From Rapana venosa (Eukaryota; Mollusca; Gastropoda; Neogastropoda; Muricidae): a stretch of DNA of 64,000 nt. Positions 35,105 to 45,820 of the stretch are shown here, piece by piece (within the stretch, counting starts at the first letter, position 1; each line of letters starts with the position of its first letter). The position numbers and the translations under genes are program-made. The DNA is taken from positions 160,075 to 224,074 of the forward strand of contig CM054142.1 in assembly GCA_028751875.1 (NCBI GenBank), read 5' to 3'. The notes beneath the pieces were generated by a model that was not told the origin of the DNA, made no database searches, and saw only the letters and a program-made list of their open reading frames with translations.

Positions 35105-36100
35105 TTTGGTGATGATGTCCTGGTTTCAAGCGTGATTATGTCCTGGTCTTCTATGCTGTGTCGATGTACTGGTCTTCTATGCGGTGACGATGTCCTGGTC
35201 TTCTATGCGGTGACGTTGTCTGGTCTTCTATGCAGGTGACGATGTCTTGGTCCAGGATGATGTTCTGCTCTTCCATGTGGTGACGATGTCATGGTCTTCC
35301 ATGCGGTGACTGATGTCCTGCTCTTCCATGTGGTGACGATGTCCTGGTCTTCCTTGCGGTGACCATGATGTCCTGGTTTCCATGCGGTGAAGATGTCCTG
35401 GTCTTCCATGTGTGGGTGATGATGATCTGGTTTTCCATGTGGTGACGATGTCCTGGTATTCCATGCGAGGTGACAATGTCCTGGTCTTCATGCTGTTAGG
35501 TTGAAATGTCTGGTTTCCATGCGGTGACCATGATGTCCAGGGTCTTCATGCGGATGACCATGATGTCTGGTTTCCTTGTGGTGCGATGTCCTGGTATTCC
35601 ATGCTAGGTGACAATGTCCTGGTCTTCCATGCGGTGACCATGATGTCCTGGTCTTCATGCGGTGACCATGATTTCTGGTTTCATGCGGTGACCCTGAGTC
35701 CTGGTATCCATTCGGTGACCATGATGTCCTGGTCTTCCCTTGCGGGGACCATGATGTCCTGGTCTTCCATGCGTGTGGACCACGATGTCCTGGTCTTCCA
35801 TGCGGTGACCATGATGTCCTGGTCTTCCATGCGGTGACCATGATGTCCTGGTTCTTCCATGCGGTGACCATGATGGCCTGGACTTCCATGTGGTGACGAT
35901 GTCCTGGTCTTCCATGCGAGTTGACCATGATTTGTCTGGGCTTCCATGTGTTGATGATGTCCTGGTTCTTCATGCGGTGACCATGATGTCTGGTCTTCAT
36001 GTGGTGACGATTCCTGGTCTTCCTTGGGGTGACCATGATGTCCGCTCTTCCATGTGGAGGTGACAATGTCCTGGTCTTCATGCGGTTGATGATGTCTGTG
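35105..36100 (+). repeat. ~29-bp minisatellite (about 35 units), copy A
   Basis: The unit 'ccatgcggtgaccatgatgt' 'cctggtctt' is repeated with length variants of 26 to 30 bp, many with single-base indels. Because 29 is not a multiple of three, all three minus-strand frames show the same words (EDQDIMVTAWK, HGRPGHHGHR, KTRTSWSP) in rotation. This indicates non-coding DNA. Confidence 0.9.
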
Positions 36101-36259
36101 ACAGAAAACTTGAAAATTTCTCATTGTGTTTTAAAAATTCTTTTTCAAAAAATTATAATTTAACACCTATCAGACTGTCAAAAATGCAAAACCAATCAAA
36201 GCAATTAGACAGTGTTGGTAATCAGAACTTTTCTTTTTGAACCGAACCAAGGTGTGACA

Positions 36260-36536
36260 TCCGAGTTAAAATGTCATCCGTTTCTACTGACATGCAATGG
36301 CCTACTTTGGGGGAAAAGGGCGTCATGTGTGTGAAGATGTTCTGCTATGCTTTTCATACACGAGACCTTCAATTGGTCTCCATCCCATGGGTTTGTGGGG
36401 GTGAGATTGAGTTGGTATTGATGTAACTTCTGGGATAAATCCCCCTGAAAACAGGTAGCTGCCGTGTTGGTGGCTCAATCCTGGCCATCACATCACACAC
36501 TCAACCGTACACTCTAACCACTAGGCTATCTGCATC
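36260..36536 (-). mobile_element. SINE type A, minus copy (copy A)
   Basis: Read on minus it starts 'gatagcctagtggttagagt', has a decayed B box, then 'acatcaataccaactcaatc', 'tctcgtgtatgaaaagcat' and 'aagtaggccattgcatgtca', in the order of 2161-2518. Two A/B difference clusters flank or overlap it. Confidence 0.65.
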
Positions 36537-36675
36537 CCTAATGAGATGGGTTGGACACTTGACATTATATATTTTGTTTGTCAACCTTGTGTTTTCAACT
36601 CCTATACAGAATGGAGTTGATCAGTTATTTGATGGTATGACAGAATGTCAATTTTCTTAACTGTTTCAATACTTA

Positions 36676-36742
36676 CCCCCCCCCCCCCCCCCCCCCCCCC
36701 CCCACGCTCCCCCCTCCCCCCCCCCCCCCCCCCCCCCCCCCC
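36676..36742 (+). repeat. Poly-C double run, copy A
   Basis: Two long C runs separated by 'acgctcccccct'. The length is identical in copy B. Confidence 0.9.
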
Positions 36743-37429
36743 ACTTGTTTTCCTTATGTCAAAATACGGACCAGAGGCTCAGTGCACATTTATTAACACT
36801 TGTTTTAACCAATCAGAGTTGCAATCCCATGACAACTTTGCACAGCAAGTCTAGTCTTTGATTACTTGTGTTAAGTCCCACAAACTATTGCTGCTGTTGC
36901 ATTTTCATCTAGCCAATATTACGCAGATTATAGAAAGTGAAATTACAGAATCAAAGCTTGTTGAATTAAGTTTTAATCCGACATGGCACTTTGAATATTT
37001 TGAGAAAAAATTGGGAAAAAAAAAAAATTTATTTCAGTCGGTTCCTTGAATGAACGACCTTGGCAAATCTGATTTAATTCTAAGGGCCTACCTGCCTTTT
37101 GTATAAATAATTTCTTGCACTAGTTTGTCACAAAAAGTTGGAAGAAAATGCAAGAGGCAACAATAAGACACAGACTACATGATAAATGTAAAATATAACT
37201 GATAATGACAAACCATCTACAGAACGGGGACACAGTGGAACAACTCATATGTCAAAAGATCTCTAGACCACCTATTTTATCTGAAGGACTAATTTTAAGC
37301 CTGCACAATATCTGGAATAGTTGAACACTAACATGAAAAATTCTTACCTGTACTTTATCCAGTAGTGAAGACCATGTCTTCCTGGTTTCATGTCTTGCAG
37401 GAAGGCGTGATGTAAGCAATGCATGAACC

Positions 37430-38437
37430 ACGGCAGTGTTGAAACTGGCTGCTGTATAGATAGAGCATAGAGCATGTGTTGAAACAGTGACTGGCCTGCT
37501 GTCTTAGATTAGAGCAGTGTTGACAGTGGACTGGCTGCGGCATAGATAGAGCAGTGTTGGAAACAGTGGCTGGCTGCTGACAATAGACAGGGCAGTGTTG
37601 AACAGTGGACTGATGCTGTCATGTTAGGGCAGTGTTAGAACAGTGACTGGCTGTGTCATAGATTAGGGCCAGAGTTGAACAGTGGACTGACTGCGTCATA
37701 GATAGAGCAGTGTTGACAGTGGACTGACTGTGTCATAGATTAGGCCGTGTTGTACAGTGGGACCTGACTGCTGTCATAGATAGGGCAGTGTTGAAACAGT
37801 GGACAGATGCTGTCTAGATTAGAGCTGTGTTGAAAGTGGATGGCTGCAGTGATTAGGGCAGTGTTGAACAGTGGACTGACTGCTGTCATAGATAGGGCGT
37901 GTTGAACAGTGGATGGTGCTGTGATAGGCATGTTCAGTGTTGAACCGTGGATGATGCTGTCATAGATGGGCAGTGTGAAAGTGGGGACTGACTGCTGTCA
38001 TTAGATAGGGCAGTGTTGAAACATGTGGACTGGGCTGCTGTCATAGATAGGGCAGTGTTGAACAGTGACAGACTTGCTGTCATAGATAGGGCGTGTTTGA
38101 ACGTGGGACTGGCTGCTGTCATAGATAGGCAGTGTTGAACAGTGGACTGACTGCTGTCATAGATAGGCAGTGTTGACAGTGGACTGGCTGCTGTTCAGGA
38201 CAGGGCAGTGTTGAACAGTGGATGGCTGCATGTCATAGAATAGGGCAGTGTTGGAACAGTGGACTGGGCTTGCTGTGTAGGGCAGTGGTTGACAGTGGAC
38301 TGACTGTGTCATAGAACAGGGCATTGTTGAACAGTGGACTGGCTGCTGTCATAGACAGGCAGTGTTGAACAGTGGACTGGCTGTGTCATTTAGACAGGGC
38401 AGTGTTGAACAGTGGACTGACTGCTGTCATAGATTAG
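37430..38437 (+). repeat. ~39-bp minisatellite (about 26 units), copy A
   Basis: The unit 'gggcagtgttgaacagtgga' 'ctgactgctgtcatagata' is repeated with frequent single-base deletions and insertions. 36743-37429 upstream is unique DNA without a supported gene and holds the last cluster of A/B differences. Confidence 0.9.
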
Positions 38438-38458
38438 GGTGGGGGTGTTGGGCATTAT

Positions 38459-38580
38459 TGCCCCCCCCGGCCACGCGCGCGGGCCCGCGACGCTCGCCGG
38501 GGCGCACTCGGACCATAGGGGGGGGGGGACACCCCCAACGCCCCCCCCCCCCCCCCCACCCCCCCCCCCACCCCCTGTGT
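38459..38580 (+). other. Isolated GC-rich segment flanked by C/G runs, copy A
   Basis: Between poly-C runs lies about 50 bp of extreme GC content ('ggccacgcgcgcgggcccgc', 'gacgctcgccggggcgcact', 'cggaccatag') unlike anything else in the window. It sits exactly at the end of the 39-bp minisatellite. A foreign or error origin is possible. Confidence 0.5.
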
Positions 38581-38930
38581 GGGTGAGAGAGATGAGGTTT
38601 TGTGAGTGATGTGGGTGTGTGTGGAGATTTATTGTGTGCTGTGGGTGAGGGAGAAGAGTGAGTGTGGTGTGTGCACATTTGTGTGTGGTGTTGTGCTTGT
38701 GTTGTCGAGAGAGAAGAAGTGTGGTTTTGTGTGTGTTTGTGTGTGTTGCTGTGTGTGAGGAGAGAAGAAATGTGAGTGTGTTGTGAGTTGTGAGTGTGTG
38801 TGAGATGTGGGTCTTGTTGTGTGTGAGTGTTGTGTGTGAGAGATGAGAGTCGGTCTGTCTGGTGTGTGGTGAGTGTGCTGGTGTGTGCGTGTGATGCTTG
38901 CTTGTGTGGTGATGTGTTTTGCCCCTGCCT
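38581..38930 (+). repeat. GT/GAGA degenerate repeat, copy A
   Basis: tgtgtgtgag and gagagaagaa words recur at roughly 30 to 60 bp. The His/Thr frames on minus are artefacts. 38931-40105 is mostly unique DNA; a short exon-like piece at 39724-39770 is too weak to call. Confidence 0.7.
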
Positions 38931-40105
38931 CATATGGATTGTGATTTAGTCTGTATGTGAAAAGGCGTGTTAGCATAACGGCAATGAGCTGCTTAGGCAA
39001 GATTTTTTGGGGGTTATACTCTATGACTGGGATAGTACTTTCTAAGGCACCAACACCCATCTTTAGCCGCTCTCTTCTCTCTGCATCACCGACCTAAATC
39101 AAATTGACCAGTATGAGAGTAAAGATATGGTGGTGCAACAGAATTTTCATAAAATCCTAGAAAAAAAATAAAAAAGTGAAATGCTCTAAATTAAACAAAT
39201 AAAATAAAACCAGCATTGGCCCAAACCAATTTTCAGTGATTTGTTGTGAATGCATGCAATTGTGTACTCTCATCAACAGAAACCATTTTTGCGACCTACT
39301 TAGGGAAGCTGCTGTGTTTTTGAGCGCAGACCACAAGAGGAGGAATAGGAACATGGAGTGAAAAGGATCGACCCCCCCCCCCGAGTGCGGTGGAGGAGAC
39401 CTTTATAATCTACCACACACCCTCTGCAGCCACAGAAGAGTTTTATTAACACCCGTTCACTTGCCATTTCACATCAGAATGTTCACGGAGCAGCTCTCTT
39501 TGCGGGGGAAAATTCAGTCCATGAGGGTTTTGAGGGTAATGGATTGACAAACAAATTCAGAGCATGTTGGATTGATGATTGAATTGTAATGTTGCTCAAA
39601 TGACCGTTGTCTTTGTTGCATGGATAATATGTCATGGGTGAAAGGAAAACTGTCTAACAGGTTAAAGGATGGAAAAATCCCCTTTCACGTCGACCAACAG
39701 TTGCCTTTGCTTCTCCCTTGTAGCACTTTCAGACCCTGTCAGAGCACAAAGCTTCATGGGGAATGAAAAAGTAAACCTTTCTGCTGGCCAGGGGCTTACC
39801 TTCTGTTCAAGAAACCTAAATTTTAGAGATGAGAGGCGGGATTGTTTTTTGTTCAAGAATTTCAGTTTTGTGTCGGATGATGACACCTGCCTGTGTGGGC
39901 TGTGTGATCTTTGGCTTTGGGCTGTGGGACTCTCAAACGGCCTTCTTCGTTCCAGAGCTATGCCTTTGTGGATGCTAATGTGCGGGGTTGGAGTAGGGCA
40001 GGGAAACTGTCGCTGGCTTGGTGATACTGCTGCTGCTTCCTCTCTGGGGTTTGTGATGCTGTAAACCTGTCGAGGTGCTCTGTAAGGAACGCTTATCCAG
40101 CCCAG

Positions 40106-40213
40106 GTCATGGTAGTAACTCCTTCAAATGAGTCGTCTGTGATTCCTCGTTCCTGTTATGATAACATTTGTGAGTTCCTCTGGCTATGGAAAATTGGAGC
40201 CTATAAGGCACCG
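40106..40213 (+). CDS. Candidate exon X, unidentified gene, copy A
   Basis: Acceptor 'cttatccagcccag', then 36 codons (VMVVTPSNESSVIPRSCYDN then ICEFLWLWKIGAYKAP), then donor CACCG|GTAAGG. Only this frame is open through it. It starts and ends in phase 0, which fits the next candidate at 40555. No family recognised. Confidence 0.35.
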
Positions 40214-40228
40214 GTAAGGTATCTTCAA

Positions 40229-40297
40229 CCCCCCCCCCCCCCCCCCTCACCCACCCCCCCCCCCCCACCACCCGCCCCCACCCCACCCCCCCCCCCC
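40229..40297 (+). repeat. C-rich low-complexity run, copy A
   Basis: C runs with single t, a and g interruptions, 16 bp inside the intron that would follow the exon ending at 40213. Confidence 0.9.
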
Positions 40298-40554
40298 TAC
40301 AATCCTACAACAATCACAATCTTCCAAAGAGGCGGTATGTCCATATTTGATATCCTTGCTCCCTCTTTGAGGGTCATGTGGATGAATATCAAATTGTTTC
40401 TTTTTCTAGTTACAGATGTACAAATGTTATCCGTTTTGAGATTCCCATGTATTGAAAAATAGACTGGTAGACATAACATATCTTGGAAGATAGTTCGATT
40501 TTCCGATATATGGATAACGATCAAAAATTACAATCTGATTCTTTTTAACCCCAG

Positions 40555-40772
40555 GGAAATCATCAGTTATATAGTCACACTTTCTGTCGAAACCTGTTGG
40601 CGCTCTTCTTTGTCAGTGATCCAGTCAGACCAAGAAAAGTCCACAGTTCAGTGAGCACAACCATTCTATTACTTGGACCAAACATGGAAAGGAACAGGGC
40701 TCTTGATGCCATTCACACGTCCCTCATTTTCTGCCACTCAAGGCCTGGTGAGGAGTGTCTTCTTCCGCATGG
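40555..40772 (+). CDS. Candidate exon Y, unidentified gene, copy A
   Basis: A strong acceptor (ctttttaaccccag) is followed by 218 nt open in one frame only, ending at a consensus donor CATGG|GTAAGT. The product begins GNHQLYSHTFCRNLLALFFV and contains VSTTILLLGPNMERNRALDA and CHSRPGEECLLPHG. It is phase 0 at the start, compatible with exon X, and leaves two bases at the end, compatible with exon Z at 41642. The hydrophobic stretch LLALFFV is too short for a clear membrane span. Another frame (PFYYLDQTWKGTGLLMPF...) is also long, so the frame choice rests on phase. Confidence 0.4.
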
Positions 40773-40870
40773 GTAAGTTGCCTTTTGCAGTTTCCCTGGA
40801 TGCTGCGGGGGGGCACTTGGACGCCTGTAATTAAAAATACAGGGACCGTTGAGGTGGGCACGAAGAGCAC

Positions 40871-41107
40871 TTGAGCGAGGCCTGGGGGGGGCAGCTGAGG
40901 CTTGGTTTGGGACGGAGTGCAGCTGACTTGGCCGTGTTATGGTTGATCACAGTCCATGTTAGCGCCTGGCTGGTATGTTTGTACTGCGACTCACAGCTGC
41001 GGGACCTGGTGTTCTTGGGCCGCTGGCTGAGGTCACCGGCGGCGCACAGTCGGGCCGGGCCAGCTCTCTGTTACTACATGACCTACCATGCGAAACTGCC
41101 GCCTTGA
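40871..41107 (+). CDS. GC3-rich ORF, possible exon, copy A
   Basis: A 78-codon frame ends at TGA with mostly G/C-ending codons in its second half (VHVSAWLVCLYCDSQLRDLV then FLGRWLRSPAAHSRAGP...). A hydrophobic stretch near residues 19-37 could span a membrane. It lies in the intron between candidates Y and Z and does not match Y's phase with the acceptors I see. It may be an alternative terminal exon, a different gene, or be frame-shifted by the poly-G run at 40885-40892. No family recognised. Confidence 0.3.
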   Translation: MSEAWGGQLRLGLGRSAADLAVLWLITVHVSAWLVCLYCDSQLRDLVFLGRWLRSPAAHSRAGPALCYYMTYHAKLPP

Positions 41108-41641
41108 AAGAGAAAACAACAAGGGATCTCAGTCACCCGAAGGCAGAGGAATCTTTGGTAACTCTATTTCAGATCATTTTAAATCGAGGTTTTTTTTTTT
41201 TTACACCTAAAGAAAAATTATGACATCTGTCTTATGTTACATAGGATCATACCAAAATAGTATTGTCAATCCGAGGGTTGATTCAGTAAATACTTGACTT
41301 TCATTTTCTATATGGATGCACTATAAGTTTTGGAAGGTTGTTTGTTTCTGTTGTTATAGGAGTATCTGTAATTTATTATATTGGTTTTGGTAGACATTTT
41401 GTTAACAAATCTAGCAAGAAAAAAAAAAACTAAACGAGTCATCCTCTGTCACCCAAGGGAAAGGTTCGTGATATACTTAAGACTATAATCTCGTGAATTC
41501 CCTAACAACACCCCACCCCCACCCCCCCTGTCCCAAGATGCCCCCTCGCTTCTCATATGAAAGAGCGCCCGCACTCCCCATCCCTCTCCACTTATACCCT
41601 CATGCCGCCCTCCTGCCCTTTCTCCTCTAAACCCATAGCAG

Positions 41642-41768
41642 GAAGAAAAATGAGTGCAATCATTACTTCAGGTCAGATATTCTCAAGGGGGAGCAACGCA
41701 GGAGGAGCTGTGGTCAGCAGAGAACTGCCTGCTATAGCTTAGGAATGTTTGGTAGGAACGTGGGATAG
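41642..41768 (+). CDS. Candidate terminal exon Z, copy A
   Basis: A long pyrimidine-rich acceptor region ending 'ctctaaacccatagcag' precedes one base that completes the codon left by exon Y. Then follow KKNECNHYFRSDILKGEQRR, RSCGQQRTACYSLGMFGRNV, G and a stop at 41766-41768. The agreement of phase with exon Y is the argument. Basic composition, no family recognised. The downstream 41769-42160 would be 3' untranslated or intergenic. Confidence 0.3.
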
Positions 41769-42160
41769 GACATTGAGTGGGTTGTGCTGTGAGAGGAGGT
41801 GTTTTTGCTGTTGCTCCTTTTTTCCCCCAGAGGAAAAAAAAAGAGATGTCAGATTCCTCAATCCAGTCCCTTAAAACCATCTTTGTTTATACATATATTA
41901 GGTGTAGAGTCCAATTGTCTGTCACCTAAGTTACTCAATCTAAACCGTCATTCGCAGTAAAATGATCTAGTACAGTTGGTATTTGTTTGGTGATTTGTTT
42001 TATTTTTATTGCTGGGTTTTCTTTGGTTACTTGTTTGTGTTGTTTTGTTTTGGGGGTTGTTTGTTTTTAGTTGTTTTTTGGGGGATGGATCTGTCCAGGT
42101 TTTTGATATGGGGGTTTTTTGTTTTGTTATTTGTTTTGGGGTTGTTTTTTCTTTCTTTCT

Positions 42161-42395
42161 TTTTTTTTTTTTTTTTTTTTTCTTAGGGGGGGGGGGGGGG
42201 GGGTGTGGGTCTGTTGGAGGGGGGGGGGGGGGGGGGTGGGGGGGGGGGGGGAGGGGGGGGAGGGGGGGGAGGGGGGGGGGGGGGGGGGGGGGGGTGTGGG
42301 TCCTTAAAGGGGGGGGGGGGTCGGGGGGGGGGGAGTGGGGGGGGGGGTTATATCTGTTTTTTAGGGGTGAGGGGGGTTCTGGGGGGGGGGGGGTC
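42161..42395 (+). repeat. Poly-T then poly-G block, copy A
   Basis: A 20-bp T run is followed by about 200 bp that is nearly all G with sparse t, a and c. The same text appears in copy B at equal length. Confidence 0.9.
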
Positions 42396-42534
42396 TTCTG
42401 TCTATGGGGTCTTTATAGTCAAAGTAAGCATGGAATGCTATCTGTAATACAAGAGATGCATTTTTTAGAAGTTTGTCACCACACGCACTTCTTGTGGAAC
42501 TTGAAACCACAACAAACACTATCAAGAACTGAGC

Positions 42535-42556
42535 GAACGCAGAGAAGAGGTAGGAC
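42535..42556. other. Junction between copy A and copy B
   Basis: Copies A and B share '...atcaagaactgagc'. In A this is followed by 22 bp (gaacgcagagaagaggtagg + ac) and then by the TC repeat that opens copy B. In B it is followed by 'tttgggagggtgataac'. The 22 bp may be the true left end of the repeat unit, hidden by the gap in copy A. Confidence 0.6.
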
Positions 42557-42583
42557 TGTTTGTTTTCTCTCTCTCTCTCCTCT

Positions 42584-42636
<53 letters not shown>

Positions 42637-43171
42637 ACCACACTTTTGTTAGCCAACATAAGAAAAGAATTCACACATTTTTCAAGAAAAAACCATAAAA
42701 CGGTAAACAAAGCAAAAATCCATCTTAGAGTTTTCCATTTCTTTCTATTGTTGAACATCATATATTCACCTTAAGGGTGTGGGGGCTTTGGCTTGTTTTA
42801 AACACAATCTTGACATGGTATCAATCAATTACTGCATCACACTGCAACAACTGTAATACAAATGTACAGGTACAACAAGTGCCAAGCTTACAAAGAATAC
42901 TCAAGGAGGCTTTTTCTTCCATGCATCTTCCAGTTCTATTCACAGCAACCCTCGACAGTGCCATCATATTTGTAATTTTTATTTTTTTTAAAACAACCCC
43001 AAACATACACACATATATTGATTGACATTTCAAAGAAAAAAAAAAAGTAAAAGTTAACACAAAAAAGGAGATTTTTTACACCCCAAAACACATAATCATC
43101 AACAATTAAAGCAAAAAGTAAATAAAGCACGAGAGAAAACTGAAAACCCCAAGCATTTTACTTATGTAACT

Positions 43172-44703
43172 TCCATTGCTGTGTTGCTGTAAAATCTGCA
43201 ATGATCTTCCAATGACGGAAGAAAACAGTACACAGATCTGCCAGCTCCACAAAACATGCCATTCACACAACTATCAATGTAGATCACTTAATCAATCAGC
43301 TTTTACTTCCCAAAATGAAATAAAATGATTTTTTTCCCAGTGACTTTTTCATCTGATTCACACCACAAATACATGCACACATGCGCAACACCACAAGGAA
43401 AAAAACCAACCAAACCCACTTTGTAGGTTTTAACACACACACACACACACAAACAGCAAGACCCTTCCCCCCTCAAAATAAAAACACACCTTGTACAAAT
43501 TGCAACCACAAAGTTTGCGCACACGCACACCAGAGTCTAAACAACATCAGAAAATTCAAAACCCTTTTCAAATTATAACATAGAAAAATTTTAATCTGTC
43601 TAAGCTTGCTTTTTTTTTTAATTCCGATAATAAAAGTGCAACAAACCAGACACAGCAAAATCTTGCCATCACTTCAGAAAGCTGCTTTTTCTTTCAAGTC
43701 ATGTCAGTTATGCTCATAGCAATCACGACTTCTGAGCCATGAATTTGTAATAAGACTTAAAAATACACGTTCAATTTGTACTTTTTAAAAAAATTTAAGT
43801 TATGCAAAACAAAAAAATAAGCCACATTATCTTTTACGTACTTTCTTTTGCATTGCTTTGTTGCGTTAAAATTGCAAAGATCTTAGCAGAAAGGAAGATA
43901 AAGTACCACTGATCTGCCATCACCATGAAGCTATTGCCATTCAACATTCTAATCTCACAACACACACCTCTCCTGTATCCAATTGAGCACACACACACAC
44001 ATGCGACCCTTTTAATCCAACAGAGTACACAACACATTCTCTTTCCCTTATTTATCCAATAATTTATTGAGTGAAGACACAAACACTCACACACAGAGTC
44101 CACTAGAAGCAATACGAAATATTAACCAAAAAACCCAGTCATCAAAAAACCCCCAAGTGTCCAATGATCCAAGGGGACATTCAAGGCATGCACACTTTCC
44201 CAGAGAATTTCTATGAGTATTTTTTTTCTAGTTACACAACAATAACATTCATTTTAGCTAGCATCAGAATAAACATACAAAACCTTTATCGAGTAACGAC
44301 AGAAAAAGAAAAAAAAATTCAGTCCTTCTCCTTCAGAAATGTACTTGCAATGACCAAAATACGCTAACAAAAAAACCAAGCAGCATTTCACTTCAGTAGC
44401 TGGTAGTTTCTTACTAAGTTTTTTCATCTTCAGCTTACAGGACTAATATTATCAAAGGCATAATGTTTGGGTTTTTAAAAAACTAAGCATAACTCATTTT
44501 CTTAGGCAATTAAAACAAGCGGTCAAAGCAAAATCAAAAAAAGGGGGGAAGGCAATAAACTACATTTATGTTCTACACCCCCACCCATATGTTTTGAGCC
44601 GTTTTTTTTTTTCCAATTGCTGGTTGCGTAAAATCTGAATGATCTTCAATAGAAGACAGCTCAGTATAAGATCGGCCTAGGGCCACAAAGCAATGCCAAC
44701 ATA
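43172..44703 (+). repeat. ~700-bp higher-order repeat, copy B
   Basis: Same three cores as in copy A, at about 43172-43273, 43851-43948 and 44613-44703. Confidence 0.65.
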
Positions 44704-45715
44704 ATATAATACCAATTCAATGACATTTGATTTTTCTACTAAAAAAAATGCTGAAACAAAATCCTCTGAAACGTGCATTGCACATCCAAACCAAATTGTA
44801 TTTCCCTTCGCTAACATGAAAAAACACACAAACCAGCAAGACAGCTGAAAGATTTTAATTAGTTTAACAACCACTTCCAACATTACTGCGAAAAATCTCA
44901 GCTGCTTTTTTGGATATATTTCTACATGGAATAAATCACAGTCTGTAATCAGAGAATAATTCTAGACCACGAACTTCTATCTAAAAACAAAACAAAACCT
45001 AACAATAACTAAAGTATATTCAGGGGCAGAATGCTCTATAGTCACCATTAGATTTGACTTTTGATAGTTCAATTGACACCTTGAAATACATGAAGTAAAA
45101 TAAAAGCACAAGAAAAAAGATTTAAAATATGCATAGGATGCATTTTCCATAAACTTTCCACTTGGCAAGCATGTTATACTACCCAAAAAAGTATCAGAGT
45201 ATGTCAAGAATTTGAACAAAACATTTTAACAAACGCATTGAACATAACTTCTTTTAAACCTTTTCCTCATTTAAAAAAAAAACGATGATGTAACATTCAA
45301 TGTAATTAAAATACATCAGGTTTTTCAAAGTACACTTTCCACAGTGTTAGTGAAAACTCTCAACGCAGATTATTGACTGAAATTTTAAAGAAAACCTAGT
45401 CCAAAACAGACTTGAATTGACCAATTTGATTCAGAAAATTCATGGCAAACCAAAGATCGACTTATTTTAGAATCTTCCAGTAATTAAAAACGGGTCAAGA
45501 CATCTGTGCCGTTTTTTCAACTAAAGACAAAGCACAAAAACCCCAAACCACAATCCCACATCGCAAATGACAAAAGCTTATGGTTGGTTTTTAATTTAAT
45601 GATAAAAAAACCAAACTACAGCCAACATGAAACAGGTTTTATTTAACCAACATATAACCGGAATTGCAACAACAGCAACATGTTTTTATCCAAAACCTGT
45701 CATGCATGCCATGCC

Positions 45716-45820
45716 ACACGTTGGAATCAGTTGCATGGGCCGATTTGTTGGCACTTAATGGCAGAGCACTGCAGTTGTGCTCAAATGAAAAAACAGTAAT
45801 CGTTGCCTGTCTGGGCAATT
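45716..45820 (+). repeat. Dispersed ~100-bp repeat, copy B
   Basis: Counterpart of 29318-29425 with several substitutions and indels; one of the few places where A and B disagree. Confidence 0.55.

Larger units (their letters stand above)
26159..42534 (+). repeat. Copy A of a 16.4-kb direct duplication
   Basis: The whole block recurs in the same orientation at 42557-58923. The offset is 16398 bp at the start, 16397 from about 29400, 16394 near 36600 and 16389 from about 37450. Differences are confined to a few clusters (near 28985-29080, 29305-29395, 36205-36335, 36825-36965 and 37245-37450). Poly-C, poly-G and minisatellite tracts have equal length in both copies. It opens with TC and CA microsatellite at 26169-26240. 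Confidence 0.95.

Noticed and set aside
35488..36124. Repetitive protein of about 200 residues (HGRPGHHGHR words)
   Set aside because: It arises from the ~29-bp minisatellite; the same words appear in all frames because the unit is not a multiple of three.
39724..40020. Two further exon-like pieces (39724-39770 and 39958-40020)
   Set aside because: They have splice-like edges and join in phase with each other, but not with exon X at 40106. The evidence is too thin to call.
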